NCBI RefSeq assembly: GCF_030758935.1
Contig: NZ_CP132333.1
Span: 1,178,992-1,242,991 of the forward strand
Source: Geothrix sp. PMB-07
Lineage (GTDB): Bacteria; Acidobacteriota; Holophagae; Holophagales; Holophagaceae
Direction of reading: 5' to 3'
Length of the DNA: 64,000 nucleotides
Part shown: positions 33,929-41,242 of the stretch, piece after piece
Position numbering within the stretch: position 1 is the stretch's first letter
How the letters are laid out: each line of letters opens with the position of its first letter
Notes under the pieces: model-generated
What the model saw: the letters and a program-made list of their open reading frames with translations, nothing else
The model's database searches: none
What the model was told of the DNA's origin: nothing
Position numbers and translations under genes: made by a program

Positions 33929-34974
33929 GTGGCGCGTCGCAGCGAAAGGAGGGGGCGGCATACCTGACGGCCACCGGCTTCTCCCAGCGGCGCGCTGCCC
34001 GGGCCATGGGCCTGAGCCGTTCCTATGTCCGGTATTCACGCCGGGTGAAACTGGATGGGCTGGACGAGCGGATCGTCCAGCTTGCCCATGCCAACCCCCG
34101 CTATGGCCACCGGCGCGTCTGGGCCCTCCTGAGGCGGCTCCAGCTCCGGGTGAACCTGAAACGGGTCCACCGGGTTTTCAAAGCCCATGGCCTCCAGGTC
34201 CGGCGGCGTCCCAAAAAGCACCTCCGGACCGGCCAGCATGTGCCGATGAAATCCGGGTATCCCAACCAGGTCTGGTCCTACGACTTCGTCCACGACAGCT
34301 GCCTGAACGGCGAGGTCGTGAAGTGCCTGACGCTCACCGACGAGTTTACGAAGGAGGCGTTGGTCATCGAAGTGGCCTCCTCCTTCAAGGCCGAGGAGGT
34401 CATGCAGGTCCTCAAACGCTTGTTCCAGACCCGGGGATGGCCCGCATTCCTGCGCAGTGACAACGGCCCCGAGTTCATCGCCCATGACCTCCAGGTCTGG
34501 CTGATGGCCACCGGTGCCCAGACCTTCTACATCCCCCCGGGCTCGCCCTGGGCCAACGGCGTGGCCGAGAGCTTCAACAGCAAGTTCCGGGACGAATGCC
34601 TGAACATGGAGGCCTTCTCCAGCCTGGCTGAGGCCAAGGTCATCGTCGAAGCCTGGCGCCGTCGCTACAACGAGGAGCGCCCGCACAGCAGCCTGGGCTA
34701 CCTCACCCCAACCGAGTTCCGCTGCACCATTGAACTGGCTCAGCTCGGTCTCCCTGCGACGGGGGCTCTGCCCCCGGACCCCCGGGATTTATCGCTTTGG
34801 GCACCCCCGGTGGAGGCCAACGCCCTGACAGAAAAGGCCAGGGCGTTTCCCCTGGCCAACACCGTCCGGTGCATCTCCGAAGCGCTCAAGTCGCTTCCCA
34901 GCGTTGCTCTACCCTCTCCGGAGATGGAAGCCAAGCTACCATCTCCTGGAAGCTCCTGGCCAACCGGCCATTAG
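33925..34974 (+). CDS. IS3-family transposase OrfB (DDE integrase domain)
   Basis: This 349-residue protein contains HTH_21 ('HANPRYGHRRVWALLRRL') and the rve domain with Asp in 'QVWSYDFVHDS', Asp in 'LRSDNGPEFIA' and Glu in 'GVAESFNSKFRDECLNM', so the DDE triad is complete. It has a ~70-residue C-terminal extension beyond the usual end ('EERPHSSLGYLTP'). The ATG at 33925 overlaps the orfA stop. Confidence 0.95.
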   Translation: MSGASQRKEGAAYLTATGFSQRRAARAMGLSRSYVRYSRRVKLDGLDERIVQLAHANPRYGHRRVWALLRRLQLRVNLKRVHRVFKAHGLQVRRRPKKHLRTGQHVPMKSGYPNQVWSYDFVHDSCLNGEVVKCLTLTDEFTKEALVIEVASSFKAEEVMQVLKRLFQTRGWPAFLRSDNGPEFIAHDLQVWLMATGAQTFYIPPGSPWANGVAESFNSKFRDECLNMEAFSSLAEAKVIVEAWRRRYNEERPHSSLGYLTPTEFRCTIELAQLGLPATGALPPDPRDLSLWAPPVEANALTEKARAFPLANTVRCISEALKSLPSVALPSPEMEAKLPSPGSSWPTGH

Positions 34975-35230
34975 CTCTCTCTTTTTCAACCCGACCTTCA
35001 CATTTAGCCCGGACCTAAATCTGGGAACCGGCCAGAATAAGTTATGGACATAAGTGGCTTGCGATGAATTGTTCAGTCCGCCATGGATTAACCAACTCAC
35101 AAGGTCAAGTGCAGAGCTGAAGCCAAGAAATGCTACAAAAAAGGCCATGCCGAAGTTCGACTTTGGTTCCGAAGGGAAAACAACCTTTGTGTCCATAGGG
35201 ATCTCCAGCTTGTTTCTGAATTGAGGGAAG

Positions 35231-35354
35231 GCCTAACGAATGAAGCTAAGCGGCACCGCCTGCGCCGAGATGACGAGCAGAGCCGAGATAGCGAAATGTT
35301 GAGGGAGAGCGAAAGGCAATGCAGGCGGGGTCCGACTTGAGCGGAAGGTTAGAC
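35231..35354 (-). repeat. attC site (type B)
   Basis: R' GCCTAAC at 35231-35237; R'' variant GTTAGAC at 35348-35354. Confidence 0.92.
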
Positions 35355-35366
35355 CGACCGCGCTAC

Positions 35367-35759
35367 TCATTTGGAACCAGACTTTTTCAGCCGGTCAGCC
35401 AAGAATACTGCGGCTTGAAGAGGGGCGGCTCCAAGGAATAGCAACTGATGGAGCCGAGGTTCGATTTTTAAAAGGCGGCCGCCCCAGTAGGAGGTACCCA
35501 TATAGGCCAAAACTGACACCACAAGGAGAATCGGGGAATCAGTGATGGCGGCAGGGAGAAGGAAGAGAATGGTGGCTATCCAAAAGACGAATGATAAAAG
35601 CAGCCAACTCGCGGATGTGGTGAAAAGTCTGAAGCACAAAGAGATGGTGACTGTTGCCTTTAAGGCATTAAGGGCGGGCATTGCGAAGAAGACACACAGG
35701 GCGGCACAGCTAATGACAAGCCATCCAAAGAAGAACCCCATTGCGATGTTATGTATCAA
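35367..35759 (-). CDS. Cassette 29: small multi-pass membrane protein
   Basis: This 130-residue protein starts at a TTG at 35759 with AGGGAG 8 bp upstream; the ATG at 35741 is the alternative. It has three or four hydrophobic helices ('FFFGWLVISCAALCVFF', 'WLLLSFVFWIATILFLL', 'PILLVVSVLAYMGTSYW') and a basic C-terminus. Function unknown. Confidence 0.68.
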   Translation of the reverse strand: MIHNIAMGFFFGWLVISCAALCVFFAMPALNALKATVTISLCFRLFTTSASWLLLSFVFWIATILFLLPAAITDSPILLVVSVLAYMGTSYWGGRLLKIEPRLHQLLFLGAAPLQAAVFLADRLKKSGSK

Positions 35760-35802
35760 CGTTGGTACTCCCTTTTCGATGACAACCTGAGCTAAATCGG
35801 CG

Positions 35803-35910
35803 GGCTAACGAAGGAAGCTAACCGGCCCTATTGCTGCGGGACACGGACGCTGAATTGTTTGAGGACACTAGCGCACAGCGATAGGGTCCGAGTTGAGCGG
35901 AAGGTTAGGC
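35803..35910 (-). repeat. attC site (type A, R' variant)
   Basis: The R' box is GGCTAAC at 35803-35809, departing from the RYYYAAC consensus at one base; R'' GTTAGGC at 35904-35910; the core has CGCACAGCG instead of CGCGCAGCG. Confidence 0.88.
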
Positions 35911-35931
35911 TGGGCACTACGCTCGTATCAG

Positions 35932-36384
35932 TCATTTGGTGATTTCGATAATATGATTGTCAATGTGCCATGAAGAGAATCGTTTTGAGCCGTATACATG
36001 AACATTAACTTTTATGCTGTTTACTTCAAATCTATAGATCCATTCTACATCGCCAACCGGCCCAAATTCCCAATACCGACCACTCGCACCGAAGCCGCCA
36101 TTCGAGGGTTCGATTCTGGGTTGCTGGTTGATGAGTCTTGAAAGCCTTGGGTCCTTCTTGAGCAGTTCAACGGAATCGTGAGCTAGGGGAGAGTTGGCAA
36201 ATCTCTCGTGAACCAAATCCGTGAGAATGCATCCATCGCCCATCGGATGTTCCCAGGTTTGGTAAGCGGAATAAGCCGAGAACGCACAGACCAGCCCCGA
36301 AATTGCTACAGCCAGGCCGAGCAATTTCCCCAGACGGGACCCTCGTGGGGCTTGTACGACTTGGTCTGAAATAGGCCTGGTCAT
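35932..36384 (-). CDS. Cassette 30: membrane-anchored protein of unknown function
   Basis: This 150-residue protein from the ATG at 36384 ('MTRPISDQVVQAPRGSRLG') has one TM helix ('LLGLAVAISGLVCAFSAYS') followed by a soluble domain with a Gly-rich loop ('SNGGFGASGRYWEFGPVGD'). As in cassette 16, the IS200/IS605-like element next to it supplies a second in-frame ATG (36429) that would add MFWLASLVRLP. Confidence 0.68.
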   Translation of the reverse strand: MTRPISDQVVQAPRGSRLGKLLGLAVAISGLVCAFSAYSAYQTWEHPMGDGCILTDLVHERFANSPLAHDSVELLKKDPRLSRLINQQPRIEPSNGGFGASGRYWEFGPVGDVEWIYRFEVNSIKVNVHVYGSKRFSSWHIDNHIIEITK

Positions 36385-36422
36385 GTCGTTCTCTGGAGGA
36401 AGCCTAACGAGGGAAGCTAACC

Positions 36423-37080
36423 AAAACATAAGGTAGGCCCCCCGCTATGCGGGGGCGACAGTCGGAGTTTGACAGCTACGGGAGTCCATCGCTGAACTGA
36501 TCAGGTGAGCCGCCAAGCACACTTGAGGAGAACTGAGATGGACTTGTTTGAAAGTTTAAGTCACACAAGGTGGGAATGTAAGTATCACGTAGTGTTCGTG
36601 CCAAAACGAAGAAGGAAGGTGATGTATGGGAGGGTGAGAGAGCGATTGGGTGAAGTGTTCAGGCAGCTGGCTGGGCAGAAAGAAAGCAAAGTGCTGGAAG
36701 GGCACTTGCTGGCAGATCACGTACATATGTTGTTGGCGATTCCGCCGAAGTATGCCGTATCGCAGGTAGTGGGGTTTATGAAGGGTAAGAGCGCGATTTA
36801 TCTGGCCCGTGTATATGGAGAAACGAAGAGGAACTTCACGGGTCAGCATTTCTGGGCGAGAGGATTTCTGGTGTCGACGGTAGGGAAGGACGAGCATCAG
36901 ATACGGCAGTACATCCAGAACCAGGAACGCGAGGAAGAACGATTGGAGAAGCTGGAGCTTTGGCGCTAGGAGGCCACCGAGTATGTGGCTCCAACCTTCG
37001 GGGCCGCGTTAGCGACCCCGTTTAGCCGCTTTGAGCGGCTCACATAATAAGGCCCCCGGCTTTGCCGGGGGATCGTTACC
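36423..37080 (+). mobile_element. IS200/IS605-like element, copy 3 (inserted in attC)
   Basis: This 658-bp element has the same orientation and attC position as copies 1 and 2. One difference seen by eye is GAGTATGTGG here for GAGTAGGTGG, downstream of tnpA. Confidence 0.92.
36538..36969 (+). CDS. tnpA: IS200/IS605-family TnpA transposase (Y1, HUH)
   Basis: This 143-residue transposase is identical in translation to the copies at 20925 and 26665; HUH motif and catalytic Tyr intact. Confidence 0.95.
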   Translation: MDLFESLSHTRWECKYHVVFVPKRRRKVMYGRVRERLGEVFRQLAGQKESKVLEGHLLADHVHMLLAIPPKYAVSQVVGFMKGKSAIYLARVYGETKRNFTGQHFWARGFLVSTVGKDEHQIRQYIQNQEREEERLEKLELWR

Positions 37081-37180
37081 GGCCCTATTGCTGCGGGACA
37101 CGGACGCTTAATTGTTTGAGGACACTAGCGCGCAGCGATAGGGTCCGAGTTGAGCGAAAGGTTAGGTGCATGGGCGGCAT

Positions 37181-37618
37181 TCATTTCTTGTTCTTGCAGT
37201 AAGAAAGAACCATTTCACTGGATTCCAAAATGGTGCCATAGCCCCCATTGGCCACGACGAAGCTCTGAACCTTGCCCGTTGGGGTTTCTATATTGAGAAG
37301 AAACACGTCTCCGAGACCGGGCATGTTGGAGGTTGGATAGGAGAAGAAAATCGACCCACTGAATGCTGCTGAGCTTCCGCCGAAATAGTAACGAAGGGTT
37401 TCTCCAGGGTTCGATGCGTGAGAACCGGCTAGATCAATAGTGACTGTCGATTTAGGCGATGACTTTGATTCAGCCACGATATACCCCTGAGGAACGTGGT
37501 GTTCCGCCTGGACATAGAAGGCTCTAGCCTTACGGTTTCCGGAGGTAAAAATGCCGATGCTGCCAATGGCAATGCCGAGAACCAAAACAACCGCGTATTT
37601 GGCGAACTGAATGTTCAT
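37181..37618 (-). CDS. Cassette 31: membrane-anchored or secreted protein
   Basis: This 145-residue protein starts at the ATG at 37618 behind AGAGGAATTGCC. An N-terminal hydrophobic helix ('YAVVLVLGIAIGSIGIF') is followed by a beta-rich domain ('GYIVAESKSSPKSTVTIDL', 'FVVANGGYGTILESSEMVL'). Unknown function; uncleaved anchor or signal peptide both possible. Confidence 0.68.
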   Translation of the reverse strand: MNIQFAKYAVVLVLGIAIGSIGIFTSGNRKARAFYVQAEHHVPQGYIVAESKSSPKSTVTIDLAGSHASNPGETLRYYFGGSSAAFSGSIFFSYPTSNMPGLGDVFLLNIETPTGKVQSFVVANGGYGTILESSEMVLSYCKNKK

Positions 37619-37652
37619 GGCAATTCCTCTGGGTGGGAAGCGGTTGAGTAGC

Positions 37653-37776
37653 ACCTAACGAAGGAAGCTAACCGGACCCGCCTGCACCGAGGCGCTGGGC
37701 GGAACCGAGGAAGCGAGATGCTGAGAGAGTGCGGAAGGCAATGCAGGCGGGGTCCGAGTTGAGCGAAGGGTTAGGC
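37653..37776 (-). repeat. attC site (type B)
   Basis: R' variant ACCTAAC at 37653-37659; R'' GTTAGGC at 37770-37776. Confidence 0.91.
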
Positions 37777-37798
37777 GCTGGGCAGATGGGTGGAATAA

Positions 37799-38452
37799 TT
37801 AGGAAACACCCAAGCTGACTTTTAGGGACAGAATGTTTTCAATGAATAGAGCTCCTTGTGCACGAAACGCTTCTAGGGCTTTATTGATATTTCCGAGGAC
37901 CCCATCATAGGAGGATCCATAGTTACTTTCTCTGAAACTCGACTGGAAGAAGAATTGGTACTCTTCGGCGAGTTGGTTGAGAATGTTGATACGGTAGCTG
38001 ATTTCTAAAAGCCTCGTCTGCATATCATCGTTCAAGTGTTGGAAGCGTGAAAAATTGGCCTCCAGCAATGGAGCATGGCACTTTTTCAGGGCTAGCCCTT
38101 TGCCCTGCTCTTCAGATTGCTTTGCAACAGCGACGGCCAACTGTTCGTCATCTAGCGTCATCGCTTGCTCTAAGAACTTAAGCACAGATCCAGCCTTTGG
38201 CTTGTCCTTATATATCTTGAAGAGTGACAACTGCCATTTCACATTGTCTCTATTCAATTGATTGAATCGAAGGTCAATCAGGAACACAGCCCCCAGAATC
38301 TGGTAGCAGAGCTCGTCCAGTTCTTTGATGATAGAGACTTTGATTGCATCAACCTCGCGTTTTCGCGCGATTTTATCGACGATAACTGGGCTGAGTAATC
38401 CAAAAGACCAGCCCAGGATTAGAAAAAGTATTTTCTCAATCGATTCCGGCAT
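37799..38452 (-). CDS. Cassette 32: membrane-anchored helical protein of unknown function
   Basis: This 217-residue protein has an N-terminal hydrophobic helix ('ILFLILGWSFGLLSPVIV') followed by Lys/Arg and a long alpha-helical region ('VSIIKELDELCYQILGAVF', 'SYRINILNQLAEEYQFFFQ'). It is the first cassette in reading direction, the one nearest to where the integrase would be. Confidence 0.68.
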   Translation of the reverse strand: MPESIEKILFLILGWSFGLLSPVIVDKIARKREVDAIKVSIIKELDELCYQILGAVFLIDLRFNQLNRDNVKWQLSLFKIYKDKPKAGSVLKFLEQAMTLDDEQLAVAVAKQSEEQGKGLALKKCHAPLLEANFSRFQHLNDDMQTRLLEISYRINILNQLAEEYQFFFQSSFRESNYGSSYDGVLGNINKALEAFRAQGALFIENILSLKVSLGVS

Positions 38453-38470
38453 GGGCTCTCCATTGAGTGC

Positions 38471-38488
38471 GCCTAACGAGTGAAGCTA
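38471..38488 (-). repeat. Partial attC, proximal array end
   Basis: Only R' (GCCTAAC), its spacer and the first four bases of L' remain; the rest is replaced by the 3' end of a truncated transfer gene whose stop codon (TAG) is formed by the L' remnant. Confidence 0.85.
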
Positions 38489-38881
38489 GGCACCTTCCAG
38501 TTCCACCATGGAAATTGTTGTATCCAACATCTGGCTGAACAGCTTCTGAGTGGCGTCGACCATCGGACCATTGGCTGCCTCGATGACGCGGGTGCCAGCC
38601 CAGCTCGCCATCGTCCCGAAAATTGGGGAAGCTCCCATCACTAGAAACCAAACGACGAACAATTTTGCGTGAGCTTTGGCGAAAAATTTTAGGCTCTTAG
38701 CTCCGTCGGTGCTGTCGCCCACCCAGTTCAGGTACTGGTTCAATAAAAAAATGGCTCCGGCCGCGGCCCACACCACCGTGGAAACAACCCCAATCACCAT
38801 GTTCGACGAGGCGTCGAGCAAGCCTTTGACAATGATGTAATAGAAATTTGCGATGTTCTGAATCAGGTGGTTGTCCATCAC
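38486..38881 (-). pseudogene. Truncated TrbL/VirB6-like conjugative membrane protein
   Basis: This 131-residue N-terminal fragment has two or three hydrophobic helices ('NMVIGVVSTVVWAAAGAIF', 'KLFVVWFLVMGASPIFGTM') and an N-terminus like TrbL-type mating-pair proteins. It ends ...Glu-Gly-Ala at a TAG supplied by the broken attC, so the C-terminal part was lost at the array junction. The GTGATG start overlaps the stop of the preceding gene. TrbL assignment is from topology and neighbours, not from a firm motif. Confidence 0.5.
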
Positions 38882-40539
38882 GACCTCCAGCTCGACAGGT
38901 TGAAACTTTTTCCAAAGACAGCCCTCGCACCAGCATCCAGGCCCTCGAATACAGGCTGGAGTGCGCCAAGGCTCATGGTTTTGCTGAATTTCACGTATCC
39001 CGTTACATCACTCAACCGGTTCGCGAGTTTCGCAGGGAGGTCTGCCGCGATCGCCTCGGCCGGGTTTTTCACCTGTTGAGCAGATGATGCAGGAATAGTT
39101 CCTGGCAGCGTAGCAAGCTGGTCGGGTACGCGAACCGGAATCATCGTCGGACTGGGAAGTTTTGCGAGGATCAGTCGCAGGCGAGCCATCGTCGTCTCCT
39201 GTTGAATCTGTAAATTCAGCAGTCCCATTTGCTCTGCATACCATTGATCGCCCATGATTCCGCGCATGTCCTGGAAGGCGCGAGCCTTCTGGGAAGCAAA
39301 ATCCCGTAGTTTGTCGTTCTGGTCCTGGATTTGGGTCAACAGATTGTGCTTGAGCTGCTCCTCAACATTTGTGCCGGTTGCCTCCGCATGGGCGTTGGCT
39401 AGCATCGCTGCTGAAAGCTGCTCCTTGTTGGCGGTTTTCCCGTTGTTGTCGCCAAGTGTGTTAAACCAGCTCGTAAATGAAAGAACCCCCTCTGCGGGAG
39501 GCTTGTACTGACTTTTTAGCTCCTGGATGTTGTCGTGCTTCGTGCTTTGTCTTTTCGCCACTTCTCCGACCGCCACTCGCAATCGCGCGACAATAGCAAC
39601 CACCTCCGTCGCCTGGCCATCGATTTTGAGTAGGCGATTTGCTGTGTTTTCAGCGGCCTTAGTGTCCTCACCTTTGGCAAGCGCATCGTTTAGGTCAGAG
39701 AGGAGTTTCAGTGCCGCCTGATAGGTCGGGTCGTCCTGGCCGCGGGCCGAGAGAAATTCTGCTGATCGTTGAAGTGTTTCACGACGCTTACGAAAATAGG
39801 CCTGCGTCTCCTGCTTGAGGCCGACATAGGTGCTAGCGTCGAATGGGACATCGTAATAAGCCTCCTCGACCTCGTTGATTTTCTGCGCACTGCGCCAATT
39901 GCCCCACGCGTCTTCTGTGGCACGCTTTTGCAACTCGGCAGAGGACAGGTTGGCGTCATCAGCGCGCCTTACAATCGTAAAATGGTCGAGATCAAAATTC
40001 AGGTTGCCGGTCTTAAGACCGGCATAGATGTCTTCAAAGCCGCCGAAATTCATTCCGGGAAGATGGGGCGAGTTCAGCCTCTGCTGAGGGCGCAAAACTG
40101 GACGCAACACCCAGTGATCCTCGGCTCCATCGGTATGGCTAGCGAATGCCTCCAGCATTGGCATGCCCTGAATCAGGTTGATTGATGTGTTCGGGTTGGT
40201 AACGCGCTGGTAAAGGCGTACGCCGTTTTGATAGTCCTCGTATGTGGCCATGGCCTGACGAACAGCCCAGTAGTCTGTGGTTGCTTTGGAGTCCAACCAC
40301 TGGAGGTCTGATTTGACCTCACGATATGCCGTCTTCATGTATTCGGCGGCGCGCTGCCAGAAGGCAGGAACGTCGGTGGTTTGGGCATTGGCGGGCATTG
40401 ACCCAAGGAGCAAAAGTGAAGCGAGGGCTCCGCTCGTCAGCCTTCTTCCCAGGCGCCACGAGGCGAACGTCTCGGCGCTCAGCAATGGGAACACCGCCGA
40501 CACTACCAGGTAGGCCACTTCATGAAATATATTCCCCAT
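38878..40539 (-). CDS. Putative conjugative transfer protein (TrbJ/VirB5-like)
   Basis: This 553-residue protein has a hydrophobic N-terminus and a signal-like stretch ('TSGALASLLLLGSMPANAQ'). Long coiled-coil-prone helices follow ('QAYFRKRRETLQRSAEFLS', 'AALKLLSDLNDALAKGEDT'), then a Pro/Ala-rich C-terminus. Its position between a small protein and a TrbL-like membrane protein suggests a periplasmic pilus-assembly role as for TrbJ/VirB5. It is much longer than typical TrbJ (about 250 residues), so the name is tentative. Start and stop abut neighbours (TAAATG; TGATG). Confidence 0.45.
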   Translation of the reverse strand: MGNIFHEVAYLVVSAVFPLLSAETFASWRLGRRLTSGALASLLLLGSMPANAQTTDVPAFWQRAAEYMKTAYREVKSDLQWLDSKATTDYWAVRQAMATYEDYQNGVRLYQRVTNPNTSINLIQGMPMLEAFASHTDGAEDHWVLRPVLRPQQRLNSPHLPGMNFGGFEDIYAGLKTGNLNFDLDHFTIVRRADDANLSSAELQKRATEDAWGNWRSAQKINEVEEAYYDVPFDASTYVGLKQETQAYFRKRRETLQRSAEFLSARGQDDPTYQAALKLLSDLNDALAKGEDTKAAENTANRLLKIDGQATEVVAIVARLRVAVGEVAKRQSTKHDNIQELKSQYKPPAEGVLSFTSWFNTLGDNNGKTANKEQLSAAMLANAHAEATGTNVEEQLKHNLLTQIQDQNDKLRDFASQKARAFQDMRGIMGDQWYAEQMGLLNLQIQQETTMARLRLILAKLPSPTMIPVRVPDQLATLPGTIPASSAQQVKNPAEAIAADLPAKLANRLSDVTGYVKFSKTMSLGALQPVFEGLDAGARAVFGKSFNLSSWRS

Positions 40540-40833
40540 TTATTTCTCCTCGACCGAGTCGGTCGTCAATACTCCGCAAAGCTTTGCCACCACTGGTTCT
40601 CCAATTGGTGGATGAATCCACATTTCGCCTCGGGCAACCGCCTGGCGAATTACCTCAAAACCGGCATCGATGCTTGCCTCGCGAAGCCAAACCATTCGTC
40701 CTCGCGAGCCCCGACCAACAGAAGTTCGATGACCGATTTCGGACAGCAAATCCAGGACTGGCATAGGGCGATAGGCAAGTAGAGCGATGTCGCCATTTTT
40801 GGTTGCTAACCAAGTTGATGTCGGTGTTTGCAT
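40540..40833 (-). CDS. Small protein at the head of the trb-like operon
   Basis: This 97-residue protein from the ATG at 40833 ('MQTPTSTWLATKNGDIALL') has 'GRGSRGRMVWLREASIDAG' and 'AVARGEMWIHPPIGEPVVA'. It is soluble with no recognised domain. Its TAA is immediately followed by the ATG of the next gene, so it belongs to the same operon. Confidence 0.6.
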   Translation of the reverse strand: MQTPTSTWLATKNGDIALLAYRPMPVLDLLSEIGHRTSVGRGSRGRMVWLREASIDAGFEVIRQAVARGEMWIHPPIGEPVVAKLCGVLTTDSVEEK

Positions 40834-41148
40834 CCTTGATTTCCTTTCCACTCATAGCTTCTCGGCACAATTTTATTTAACTAAATCATTAAATCGAAAA
40901 TGATCTAAAGACTTTTGCCTTCGAGGCCGATGGGGTCCTATCCGTCGGAGGGTAGGGCAACGCAGGGATGCGACCCGAGCGTCGACGGTCGCCGGAGATC
41001 CACGGATCCCCACATACTGAGCCTCGCTTTGCGGGGCTCTTTCCATTGGCATTTCTTGAGTCAGCGATAAACCCTCGCAACCGCCGAATGGCGGGGACTG
41101 GCAGGATTTCCGGTGCAATGGTCGAATGCCTTTTCTGTCTGTCCTACC
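40834..41148. other. Intergenic region between trb-like operon and Gabija-like pair
   Basis: This stretch of about 315 bp should hold the minus-strand promoter of the trb-like operon, in the AT-rich part near 40,870-40,910. It also holds a terminator-like hairpin at 41,019-41,042. No supported gene. Confidence 0.5.
41019..41042 (+). terminator. Putative rho-independent terminator
   Basis: GAGCCTCGC-TTT-GCGGGGCTC forms a 9-bp stem with one G-T pair, followed by TTT on the plus strand. No plus-strand gene ends just before it, so it may insulate the downstream defence genes. Confidence 0.45.
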
Positions 41149-41233
41149 TTCCTGGAGCGGTGGTTATGGAAGAATGACTTTTCACTCCTCGTTGAGTCGA
41201 CGGCTTGATCGGCCACGAGACCAATTCCGTAAG
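41149..41233 (+). repeat. Direct repeat DR1 in front of the Gabija-like pair
   Basis: An ~85-bp sequence containing 'GGTTATGGAAGAATGACTTT' and 'GGCTTGATCGGCCAC' recurs with a few changes at 50427-50510, same orientation. It ends just before the likely start codon of the OLD gene and could be a promoter region, an attachment site or an element end. Confidence 0.85.
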
Positions 41234-41242
41234 GGAACGCTC

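Larger units (their letters stand above)
33597..35034 (+). mobile_element. IS3-family insertion sequence (IS407-group-like), copy 1
   Basis: The element is 1,438 bp, bounded by TGGCC...GGCCA imperfect inverted repeats (both ends also share GCTAAATGT.AAGGTC further in), and flanked by a 4-bp direct repeat GAAT (33593-33596 and 35035-35038). The 4-bp duplication and the orfA/orfB layout fit the IS407 group. An inverted second copy of equal length lies at 52090-53527. Confidence 0.93.
33365..35196 (-). pseudogene. Cassette 28: membrane protein gene interrupted by an IS3-family element
   Basis: The 5' part (35196 down to 35035) encodes 54 residues starting 'MDTKVVFPSEPKSNFG'. After the 1,438-bp element and one copy of the GAAT duplication, the frame continues from 33592 to 33365 ('DLFLVGISIAAVLSS' and on to 'YIKRTKTNVQTA'). 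Joined, this gives an unbroken 129-residue protein with about four TM helices ending ...Thr-Ala-stop via attC R''. So the cassette was intact before insertion. No family recognised. Confidence 0.85.
36402..37167 (-). repeat. attC site (type A) split by an IS200/IS605-like element
   Basis: R', spacer (GAGGGAA) and L' at 36402-36422; the site resumes at 37081 and ends with R'' variant GTTAGGT at 37161-37167. Confidence 0.92.
16451..38488 (-). mobile_element. Integron cassette array without integrase (CALIN or sedentary integron part), 32 cassettes
   Basis: Thirty-three sites with R boxes GCCTAAC/GTTAGGC, L boxes (GGTTAGC and its partner GCTCAACT, which carries one unpaired base) and a shared palindromic core recur every 0.2-0.8 kb. 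The extra base in L'' and the gene direction show the array reads on the minus strand, with genes just downstream of each R' box and stops at or in the next R''. Three attC classes occur: A (~109 bp, most sites), B (~124 bp, eight sites) and C (~127 bp, two sites). High similarity among sites is what sedentary chromosomal integrons show. No intI or attI is present in the window; both array ends are broken inside an attC. Insertions of IS200/IS605-like (three) and IS3-family (one) elements are embedded. Confidence 0.93.

Noticed and set aside
34036-34686. 216-codon frame antisense to IS3 OrfB (also 52438-53088)
   Set aside because: Antisense shadow present in both IS copies; OrfB carries the DDE residues.
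38055-38261. 68-codon plus-strand frame inside cassette 32
   Set aside because: Shadow of the minus-strand gene; direction opposite to the array.
16451-38488. CRISPR array or other interspersed repeat family
   Set aside because: Repeats are ~109-127 bp with R/L boxes and hairpin symmetry, spaced by whole genes; this is the attC pattern.
40940-41000. Short similarity between this segment and the 3' end of IS3 orfB (near 52,200)
   Set aside because: Only about 35 bp with several mismatches and no flanking IS sequence; may be a tiny relic or chance, too weak to annotate.
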